Below are positions 1 to 22,085 of a stretch of DNA of 22,085 nt, in pieces (positions within the stretch are counted from its first letter, which is position 1; each line of letters opens with the position of its first letter). The notes beneath the pieces were generated by a model. That model was not told the DNA's origin. It did not search any database and was given only the letters and a program-made list of their open reading frames with translations. Position numbers and translations under genes: made by a program. Source of the DNA: Sphaeroforma sirkka (Eukaryota > Opisthokonta > Ichthyosporea > Ichthyophonida); the NCBI GenBank assembly GCA_001586965.3, contig LUCW03000508.1, positions 60,001-82,085 on the forward strand, given 5' to 3'.

Positions 1-871
1 TGAGTGCTCGGGACGGATTTCAACGTCACGGTTGTATAAGTATATGCGATACTTATGAGCCTAGCCAAATAATTGCCCTTTTCCTGTTATGTATAGCCAT
101 TAGTACAGTATTCATGTTTATTTACCGTGCGAACCACATGCTATTTGTTTCTCTTTGCTTTGCAGTTTTGCATAGTAGTCAGTGTGTTCATATGTATCGC
201 TAGCTGCGTCCGGGTTCATAGTATACCCATGTGTATGTATGGCGGAAAAGAGTACCCAGATTTTGTCCCTGTTTTAGTGTTCACACTATGGTGTGGCGGG
301 GGTCTTTCTCAGCCACTTGTAAGCTAGTATGCAGGGTTGTCTTATAAGTGCGTAGTCTTATCTTAGCTGTATCCAAAAATATCTGTCTGTTTGTAGCCTT
401 TTATAAGTATACTGTGTTAACCATCTTCCCCTGGTAAACGACTACAGTACTTATTCAGGAAGTTGTTTCATATGCAGCTTATGTACAGTAATGTGTACGA
501 CAAAATTTACACCCGCCGCAAGCGTGCAGGTACACACCCAACGATTGTATAATTTAGATTGTGCGCGACGGTTGTGTGTACAAGGACTCGGTCGTGTTAA
601 AAAGGGTATTGTATTTTTTCTAACATATCTTCTTGCGGGTGGATGCGGAACTGATATGTTCTGTAAGTCATATTAACACCTGGAACTGTGCATTCATTTA
701 CTTGTGTGCAGGTTTTATGTACATTAACGTATTTCTATACATATATAAACACGAATAAGTATTAATTGAAGTGGTTGTATGCGCGTTTGTTTGTACCCTG
801 CACGGCTGTGGACGAGCGCACTACCATCATCGTCTTGAGGGTGCTGACGTGTATATAAAAACTACACACGC

Positions 872-903
<32 letters not shown>

Positions 904-914
904 GTGTACACACA

Positions 915-980
<66 letters not shown>

Positions 981-1078
981 TGTACGATGAAGTATGTAGT
1001 ATATTGTACATACCACCGCATCACATTCATTACGAGTATATAACATCCCATCCTTGCCAACTACCGCCACCCCTACAG
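1..1078. other. Non-coding sequence upstream of the redoxin exon, probably intron
   Basis: No coding segment can be supported here. The stretch ends in a pyrimidine-rich tract and a CAG acceptor directly before the redoxin exon at 1079, so at least its right part should be intron of that gene. I looked for an exon carrying the Cys-x-x-Cys active site expected just upstream in the protein and found none whose reading phase fits. The open stretch near 590-662 ends at a GTAAGT-like site, but its phase does not match the next exon. An AT dinucleotide array lies at 878-978. Confidence 0.5.
878..978. repeat. (TA)n microsatellite, two blocks
   Basis: Two near-pure TA blocks (878-902 and 916-978) are separated by a short TACGTGTACACACATC interruption. 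The array lies about 100 bases upstream of the acceptor at 1078 in the presumed intron. Tyr-Ile-Tyr-Ile open frames here come from the repeat and are not genes. Confidence 0.95.
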
Positions 1079-1383
1079 GACGAGTACAAGACCTTCGTTC
1101 AGTTCTCCAAGGTCGCCGACAAATACGAGAAGGACGTGCAGTTCATTGGCGTCTGTCTCGACCCAACCAAGAAGGATGTCGAGGGCTATCTATCCAAGAA
1201 GGGCACAGAGATGAAGGAGCTTGAGGTGGACAACCTGGAGTGTTCATACCCCGTGGCCTACGATGAAGGCAAGAAAGTGCGCGGCGAGTTCCAAAGCCTA
1301 GCTAATCTGCTAACCATTGGCTCAGGCATGGTATTCGTGGTAGACAAGTCCGGTACTATCGTGTGGAGGGAACAGTTCTCAAG
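1079..1383 (+). CDS. Redoxin exon a (first visible)
   Basis: The acceptor is CCCCTACAG before 1079 and the donor is CAAG/GTATGG after 1383. It opens in phase 0 with Asp-Glu-Tyr-Lys and leaves two bases (AG) that join the G at 1694 to make Arg. Base composition is clearly more GC-rich than the flanking introns. Confidence 0.75.
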
Positions 1384-1503
1384 GTATGGGCAGCATTTCG
1401 TCATTCATGACCATTCTCGCGTGTGAGGTTCGCATGTGTACACATTAGTCTGCGGGTTAATTTATATTGAAGCTTGGTTACGTTATACAATAGCTAATTG
1501 CTC

Positions 1504-1545
<42 letters not shown>

Positions 1546-2612
1546 ACATACGCTGTGAACACGGGTGTATTGTACCGCTTGGAAGATGTACAGACGCACC
1601 CTTGGTCTCTCTGCGTTGGGATGCGATCTATTAATATACGCATATACCCTCCAACCTCAGTATTTCTCATTCTGTGATGTGTTTTCTCTGTAGGATGTTC
1701 ATGCCCAACACAAAGGGACAGCTGACCAGCCAGCTGGATCTGCTCATTGCCGGAAAGAAGGTAGAGTACAAGAACGGTGACAAGGTAGAGGAAGAGGAGA
1801 GTGAAGAAGAGGAGATGGGAGGTGATGGTAAGTGGGTGCGCACGTTAATGTATGGAGCTAATATATATATATATATATATATTTGTGGTTCACGTTAGTA
1901 TATGGAGCTAGTTTTGTGTATATTTATGTGGTTGTGTCTGTGATTTGGTTAGTTTAATATGTCTATATATATATATGTGGTTGTGTCTGTGACTTGATTA
2001 GTTTATTATGTGTATATATATGTGGTTGTGTCGTTGATTTGGCTAGCTATGTGTATATATATGTGGTTGTGTCTGTGATTTCTTTTATGCTTGAACGAGG
2101 AATGAGATAGGACAAGGTGACGTGTATGAGCAAGACGGAGTACAGACGAGACGGGCAGTGGTGGCAATTGATATCGTCTGTGATTCTATCTTGATTTCGA
2201 ATATGAAGGTGTGAAGATTCATTCTATATATCGCAATTTATGAATCTGCACGCTTGTATATATGAAAAAATTCTGTTTTAGTCAGCTCAATGCATGAGGT
2301 TCTATAATAAGAGTGAGAAACACTGATATATATATAATTGAGGCGATAATTAATATATAAAGCATTTAGGCACATGCATATACCAGAGCTCGAGATCAAT
2401 GTAGAAGTGTACAATTGCTGACAATATTGTCATTAGTTCCAGTGTCTACAATTGCTGACAATATTGTCATTAGTTCCAGTGTCTTTGGAAACAAAGTCCA
2501 AAAGCAGTAGATGTTCGCCTTTGAATTGTGATTGTGGTCTCTTTTCTTACTGTCTCTGTTCTCTGTTTTTTGCTTTTCCACAGGCGATTTCGAGGATCCT
2601 TTCGACTTCTAA
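1079..2612 (+). CDS. Thioredoxin-fold redoxin/TlpA-like protein, C-terminal part (3 exons: 1079-1383, 1694-1827, 2584-2612)
   Basis: The joined exons give 155 residues plus a TAA stop; the N-terminus is upstream. Seen: residues 1-30 have the helix-strand pattern that follows the active site in redoxins, including QFIGVCLD at 21-28. At 84-94 the segment MVFVVDKSGTIVW is the beta-hairpin typical of AhpC/TSA and TlpA-like proteins (V-D-K-x-G-x-I-V-W). A final helix (GQLTSQLDLLIAGK) follows. Residues 133-155 form an acidic tail rich in Glu that ends DFEDPFDF. The two introns interrupt codons after positions 2 and 1, and both joins restore frame. Known of the family: thiol-disulfide oxidoreductases using Cys-x-x-Cys. 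That motif is not visible and must lie in an upstream exon. The cis-proline usually found before the hairpin strand is replaced here by Gly-Ser-Gly-Met. A nucleoredoxin or peroxiredoxin-like protein is an alternative reading. Confidence 0.7.
1384..1693 (+). other. Redoxin intron 1
   Basis: A 310-base intron with a GTATGG donor and a TTTTCTCTGTAG acceptor. It holds a TA array at about 1508-1541 and nothing else recognisable. Confidence 0.7.
1694..1827 (+). CDS. Redoxin exon b (C-terminal helix and acidic tail)
   Basis: It follows TTTTCTCTGTAG and ends at GATG/GTAAGT, a near-perfect donor. It encodes MFMPNTKGQL, the closing helix of the fold, then the Glu-rich run. One base (G) is left to complete Gly with the next exon. 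Confidence 0.75.
1920..2082. repeat. Imperfect tandem repeat, unit about 41-49 nt
   Basis: TGTGGTTGTG recurs at about 1927, 1976, 2021 and 2062. Each copy is followed by TCTGTGATTT-like sequence and a short TATATA stretch. Confidence 0.8.
2411..2484. repeat. Exact 37-nt tandem duplication containing a 14-bp palindrome
   Basis: Bases 2411-2447 and 2448-2484 are identical. Each copy contains the perfect palindrome TGACAATATTGTCA (first copy 2419-2432). The duplication ends 100 bases before the acceptor of the last redoxin exon. Confidence 0.95.
2584..2612 (+). CDS. Redoxin terminal exon with stop codon
   Basis: A long pyrimidine tract ending TTTTCCACAG precedes 2584. The G carried from exon b completes Gly, and the exon encodes DFEDPFDF followed by TAA at 2610-2612. 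The acidic composition continues smoothly from exon b, which supports this join. Confidence 0.7.
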
Positions 2613-2787
2613 ATTGGTTCACGATAACCTTCGAATAATTGTCGGGCGAATCCAAACGGCAAAGTCACCTTGGTTGCCAAAATGTCAACAAACAACGTTG
2701 GCAGACAACTGGCGCACAACAGGACGTACTGAAAAATGAATGGTAACTACGCCTCTAATCTTCTAACATCTTATGCATGTACAAAGT

Positions 2788-2793
2788 AATAAA
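2788..2793 (+). terminator. Candidate polyadenylation signal AATAAA
   Basis: AATAAA lies 176 bases after the redoxin stop codon in otherwise AT-rich sequence. Its position suits a short 3' untranslated region, but such hexamers are common by chance in AT-rich DNA. Confidence 0.4.
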
Positions 2794-3371
2794 GTCGCAT
2801 GGGTCGCGTCTGGCTACACTAATACATTTATTTCTACTATACGGGCGAGTTACCTTAACTAACCTTAAATATCATAATGTGCTGCCGAGTACGTTGCTCC
2901 AAATTATATATGTATATATGTATATATATATATATAATATACAAATAAATGAATATGCGTAAACTTTTTATCTCGGATATTTTATGATCGCGCTTTCAGC
3001 TCATGCTGTCGATGAGTCATATGTTAAACAGTCCGTTCAACAACCTATTGGATGTATATTTTTGTCATGTTGGTAGACGAAGCAACGGTAGTGGCTAGGT
3101 GGAGCGAGCAGCGCCAATGGATTCCACACACAGCAACAACCGGTATATTAAAGTGGTCAATCAGAAGAAGGGCGATCTCATCGTTTCTCGGAAGTGAAGA
3201 AAGATTGGCACAATGGAGAACTACACAACCCACTCGGTCGTGCGCAGTCTATTTCCGATGGCATTTGTGCTGTCATTAGTAGTCGTCCAAATCAACTAGC
3301 TTGTAATCCGCCGACATCTCTGGGTTTGGAATGGCAGCTAGGGCTGTGTAGGAGTGAATAGTGAATAAAAT
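2794..3371. other. Region between two convergent genes
   Basis: It holds a short TA-rich run (about 2905-2942) and no supported gene. A + strand frame open from 3152 to 3360 includes a D-W-H-N-G-E-L-H-N-P segment that recalls the W-x-N-G-x-L-H repeats of some protist and giant-virus proteins, but it has no start and no copies. I treat it as unproven. Confidence 0.35.
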
Positions 3372-3745
3372 TTACAGCATCCTGTAGTGCTTTGTCTCTT
3401 GATAATCTAGAGACTGTCGACTAAAATTAATTGTACTCAAAACGCTCGAGAAAAGTCCCTGGAAATGAAAAGAATAAGTCTTATGGTAACAGACTTCTGG
3501 AAAGTGCGTATCCCCACAGAAGCTATGCGCGACATACATAAATAGTGGCACCTTCTCTTATAGTTACTACCACTTCCTTATGTGTCTCGACGCCTGCTGT
3601 TCGGAGATGGAAGGAACTCAGACTTACCATCTTCAACATTCTCTTCAGAAGAATCATTTTCGCCCTTGTCATTTGACACATGCGCAGCATTGGTCACACT
3701 TGCAAGGCAGGCTGCAGCCAACAGAAGCCAGAGCTGTATCTTCAT
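3372..3745 (-). CDS. Small secreted protein with signal peptide (two-exon model)
   Basis: On the - strand the first exon runs from ATG at 3745 to 3628 and is followed by GTAAGT. It encodes Met-Lys-Ile-Gln, then a hydrophobic core (LWLLLAAACLASV) and a typical cleavage site after Thr-Asn-Ala (about residue 20), then an acidic polar stretch (NDSSEENVED). One base is carried over. Two downstream acceptors restore frame. CACTTTCCAG before 3496 adds about 42 residues to TAA at 3374-3372 (about 81 residues in all). TTCATTTCCAG before 3458 adds only about 10 residues to TAA at 3429-3427 (49 in all). No family is recognised; the mature part lacks Cys pairs. A pyrimidine-rich CTCTCTCAGTTTCAG on the same strand about 40 bases upstream of the ATG may be the acceptor of an intron in the 5' leader. 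The gene converges on the redoxin gene. The signal-peptide exon is the firm part; the second exon is uncertain. Confidence 0.5.
3628..3745 (-). CDS. Signal-peptide exon of the small secreted protein
   Basis: It has 118 coding bases with no stop, 39 codons plus one base, from ATG to a consensus GATG/GTAAGT donor. The hydrophobic core followed by Ala-x-Ala-like small residues matches secretory signal peptides. Confidence 0.6.
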
Positions 3746-6452
3746 ATTTGTATAGGATTGTTGAACGGATCCGCCAACGGGGCACTGAAACTGAGAGAGA
3801 TTAACAAATATTTAGATTTTTTTAGATACGTTTCATGCACAAACTGCTTTTTTGTACATGCAGAAGCCGTCGGTTAGTTTTGTATCTAGCTGAACCGATA
3901 CGCGATTCCAATCCAAGCGATAAGCGGTGACAAACGACAAAGTATACTACAAAGGCATTACTATACAATGGACCGATTCTGCAACCATTCACGTCTCGCA
4001 TACCTGGTCGAGCGGTGTATATAGTGCAACTTGCTAAGACTGAAGCTAACATTACCGCGCAGAGCGTATTTATATGTCAGATTTGGCATCAATACACTCT
4101 GACTCACATGCATGTGATGCAGGCTGTACAAAAAAATACTCCAAGATCCTCCGCGCCAAGCAGGCACGTTCTCCCTTTTCATTAACTGATTGACAGCCAA
4201 AGTGATTTGTTAATTAATCCTAAATAGATCTATTTGACATTCGCCTCGTGAACAAACGAACACTGCTTGCAATATGCAGTCGAAACCAGAATTTTTTATA
4301 AAGATCAGTCATTGGATACGCAGCAGTTCCGGCTGCTCATTCCCTGCACACGAGATAATACTGGCTTGTCGACTGTTACGACGTGAATACATTTTCGAGA
4401 TAATTTTCATAGTATCCCATGTTCAGTCGCTCCATTATATGATCTAGCAGAGATCAAAGTAGCTGACTCAGGTTTTGCGATTGTACATCGAGTATTCTGA
4501 TTATTGAGAGAAGGATTGAAGGTCGTGGGAGTATGGTTCACGGTACCATGTTCAAGAAATATACAGATCTAGGAATCAAATGATCGTGTATATTGCATAC
4601 TTCCGTCATTTTAACGCGGACTTGTATCAATGCAGGATTCGGCAGTGTATTCTCCATGTTCTGTGGTATGTCGGTTGTAGGGTCAGGTTGCTCCAACATT
4701 CAATAACCGAATCATGAGCGACCACTCTATTTGGACTAGTGGCCTGGTTTTCTGGATCTGCAGAGAAAGTCAGACATGTCCATATTTCCATATTGACGTG
4801 AATAGAAAAAGTTTTTAAAAGTCAATTGATTGAAGGTCAACAATCTGAGCGATAGCTCGAAGGCGATACTTGAGCATCAACAACCAAATACTGTTCGATG
4901 ATATTCTTGACATCTGCATGTCTGGTGGTTTATTTAGAATGTACTATTTATATGTGACGCTTCGATAGACCTACTTCTGCTTTTCTCCAATGGCATATTT
5001 TATCGCCCTCTAGTTCTGTATGAATTTAATTCTAAAGCGGAGTTCTGCGCGCTCTGATCGTCAATACTATAATCGGATTCCAACTAAGCCGATATGCGTC
5101 CTCGTGGCAATGGGTGTTAAAATGCTTAGCGTACATACAGTTCGGGTTCTTTTTATTTCAAAACGGAATAAATTAGGATTTGCAATACTTGATTTAAAGG
5201 CACTTTGTGATTTGTGAAAACACGCCGTCGCCGATTTATGACCCGAGAACCTTTTGTTGTGCAGCTGCCTTCATGTATGCCTAGCTGCACCCGAGATAGT
5301 TGCGCAAAATGAAATGCAGCTATTGTGAAACACTGTTGTAGTATGCACGAGAGAAACTGAAACCCATTTTTAGGTATATAATACGCTAGGGTATACCGAT
5401 TGTAGTATAGGCTCGGATGATGATCAATAAACTTTGTTCAAGACACTATACGTTTTTGGAAAGCGTGTATAAATTCCGGGGTGTGCTAAGCTGATAGTAT
5501 TCGTTTACACAAATAAATAAGCTTCAACTAAAACGTCCTTCGCAATTGACACGTTAGGTGTAGCTCAATGAACGTTTGAACGGGTGGGGTATCACACAAG
5601 TATTGAAGTAAGTTTCAAATTCTAACACTCCATTGTGATGTATTCGGTGCGCGAGTTCCTTGTAGTCTTGTACGCTTACTACTAGTAGGAACTAGGATAG
5701 CTCGTTGTGGATGGTCAATGCCCTGGGGGGTGATTAGGAAATAACGCTTATTTACCAATATTGCACTCGGAAAATTATGGGTGACTGACAGGCGCTCGCC
5801 TTTTTGGCGGCATGATGTAAATCAATATAAATAATACAAAATATTCGATAGAAACAGCAAATCAATCCCATATCTATATACAAGTATACTCCAAGTGTAG
5901 TATTCTACGCGACGGAGTGTTATCCTCAACTACACACATATGTTGTGTGAATATGCTATATACACGCTAGCTTAGTCACATATACGTTCACACGAGAATC
6001 GAGTGCTTTCATTTCTACGAGCTTTCAGGGAGTGAGTGTTCTAGTCGAATAGGTGTTTGCTGCTTAAGTTTCCACAAGATGCTACTTAACACATGGTCAT
6101 CACACATCATAGATCGAGAGAAAGTGGGTGCGACCGAGGTCAAAGTCACCGCTGGTGAAGAGTTAAGTCGAAAGGTACATTCGTGCTTGTTCCAAAACGT
6201 TTAGTGACTCCAGTCATGTATTAGCTGTGCTGTCATACCACAACTATACTTTGTCACATTATCTACATAGGTTTTACACACATGTTGTGTATGAGCCATT
6301 CATCGACTTACAAAAGATTTATACACAGGCTGTATACAAGCCATGTATTGACTGTGCTTAATTCATAGATGTGTCAATAACCGAGATTCTACATTATGTG
6401 TATCGTAAGAAAATGTGGTTGTTTATCAGATGGGTGCAGGTGTATTAGTCAA

Positions 6453-6506
<54 letters not shown>

Positions 6507-7186
6507 AAACAAAAAAACAGCCGTGAATGAGGTCCATTCAGAATGTATAGTTTACTAATCAATGCACACGCATTTATGCAATCATTCAACCTGTTGTTTA
6601 CTGCTACACATCTCCCCCTGCCATATGCCGGCTTATAGTTGTCCATCCACAAATACACGTTCCAAGTTTTGCTCTACATATCCTGCGGAACTCATGTGTT
6701 CTAACATAACAGTAAGTGGACACATAGCGAATGTATACACACATCACCACTGCTGATAGTATACTCTCAGCACACAGCTGTGAGCAATTTTACGTACTCG
6801 TGTACACATGAATGAACACTTATACATACACGGATCAAAGAATGGTCGCACGAACACAACGTACACAGATCCACACGCAGGTAGACACGGTTGCAAAAGG
6901 GACTCTTTGGATTTACGGTGGAGTATAGCTGCAATAGTAATATGCTTCACGAATGTTCATCTCATTTCGCAACCTTTCTGGTTTTCTGGTATACCCTACA
7001 TACACACACTTGTCGAAAGTCTCTCTCGTGTCTTTCATTTGATTGCAGCAGCCGTTCTACATGGAAAGTAAACAAACCAATGAATAGCCATTGCACAATA
7101 CAGGAGAGACGGCTTATATCGTTAGCCACGTATCCGCCAGTCTAGTATGCAAACCTCGCACAGCACGAGCGATAACATCGATGCGA
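3746..7186. other. Long region without a recognised gene
   Basis: No open frame here has codon-like composition together with convincing splice sites. The frames of 60-90 codons (for example 5020-5217 +, 6808-7071 +, 3961-4200 -) look random. The region should contain the promoter of the small - strand gene on the left and that of the SMG1-like gene on the right, but I see no clear TATA box or paired motif. A pure TA array lies at 6456-6502. Weakly repeated ACACATGTTGTGTATGAGCC-type segments lie near 6270-6350. Confidence 0.5.
6456..6502. repeat. (AT)n microsatellite
   Basis: A pure AT dinucleotide run of about 47 bases inside the intergenic region. Confidence 0.95.
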
Positions 7187-7551
7187 AACCATTGTATAGC
7201 CTCTCATACACCCTTGTACATAATCTAATGAACCGTTGTGTATGGCTCGATTAACCATCCTATAGGCCCTTATAAACCATTACATACCATTGCATGGGTC
7301 CTCATAAACCACTACATATCTGTATAGATCTCTATAAACCATTGTATAGGCTCTCATGAACCATTGTACGGATTCTGATAAACCGTTGTCTATGATCTGA
7401 TAAACCATCATATAGGCCCTCATAAACCATTGCATAGCATTGTATAGGTTCTCATATATCATTGAATACCATTGCATAGCACTGTATAGGTCCTCATAAA
7501 CCATTGAATACCATTGTATAGGTCTTGGTAAACCACTGTATAGACTCTCAT
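7187..7551. repeat. Degenerate minisatellite immediately upstream of the SMG1-like start codon
   Basis: Diverged copies of a unit close to 22 nt (AAACCATTGTATAGGTCCTC) recur from about 7187 to 7551, some doubled with an AATACCATTGCATAGC element. The array ends about 8 bases before the ATG at 7560, so it must form the 5' leader or core promoter region. Read on the - strand it gives an open frame of repeated Trp-Tyr-Ser-Met-Val-Tyr units, which I take as a by-product of the unit length. Confidence 0.8.
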
Positions 7552-7559
7552 CTGCCAAT

Positions 7560-21949
<14,390 letters not shown>

Positions 21950-22085
21950 GTGTGAAGGGGCGTGGAGGAGTGTGTATATGTTATGCTTCTCATGGACTAT
22001 ATTTATTAGGAAGCAGCCAAAGTGAGTCATCTATTTGATGTCGTACAGTTTTACTTCCTAGATATATATGCTGGATATGTACTCA

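Larger units (their letters stand above)
1828..2583 (+). other. Redoxin intron 2 with tandem repeats
   Basis: A 756-base intron with a strong GTAAGT donor and a long pyrimidine tract ending in TTTTCCACAG. It holds a short TA run (1858-1882), four imperfect copies of a TGTGGTTGTGTCTGTGATTT element (about 1920-2082), and an exact 37-base duplication (2411-2484). Confidence 0.75.

Noticed and set aside
491..676. Candidate upstream redoxin exon ending in GTAAGT at 663
   Set aside because: The frame with a redoxin-like GIVFFLTYLLAGGCG segment ends one base into a codon, which does not fit the phase 0 start at 1079; the fitting frame has a TGA. No convincing acceptor.
6808..7071. 87-codon + strand open frame in the intergenic region
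   Set aside because: No domain, no splice context and ordinary intergenic composition; overlapping frames on both strands are equally open.

Overview
The window is eukaryotic and mostly intron and intergenic DNA. It has long AT dinucleotide arrays, many different short tandem repeats, and coding segments bounded by GT...AG sites whose reading phases fit together. No ribosomal RNA, tRNA, CRISPR array, bacterial operon or recognisable transposase was seen. The compact coding signal, animal-like splice sites and an SMG1-type gene would fit a unicellular holozoan such as an ichthyosporean. That assignment is inference only.

Layout. (1) Positions 1079-2612, + strand: the last three coding exons of a thioredoxin-fold (redoxin/TlpA-like) protein with an acidic tail. 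Its N-terminal part, including the expected Cys-x-x-Cys, lies upstream. (2) About 3372-3745, - strand: a short two-exon gene whose first exon encodes a textbook signal peptide followed by an acidic stretch and a GTAAGT donor. It converges on the redoxin gene. (3) About 3746-7559: no gene recognised. It ends in a roughly 22-nt minisatellite that runs almost to the next start codon. (4) From 7560 off the right edge, + strand: the N-terminal part of a very long multi-exon gene. I reconstruct 15 exons (3,912 coding bases, 1,304 codons with no stop). It matches the N-terminal HEAT-repeat region of SMG1, the PI3K-like kinase that phosphorylates UPF1 in nonsense-mediated mRNA decay. The kinase domain would lie to the right of the window.

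The SMG1 call rests on recall of the family, not on a search. The clearest matches are an Asn-Glu-containing helix encoded at 10145, an aligned Trp at the 10258/11002 junction, and a D-x-x-D-V-V-L-G-W segment at 12854 followed at near-identical spacing by the exon at 13656. Two exons (17076 and 21024) carry low-complexity inserts encoded by CA-rich microsatellite DNA.

Points for a second look: the small secreted-peptide gene; a possible stop-containing cassette exon in the putative SMG1 gene; plant-type telomere-like motifs that occur only in this gene's introns and sit close to several splice sites; private tandem repeats in nearly every intron; and microsatellite-derived coding inserts. I found no convincing new multi-gene system.
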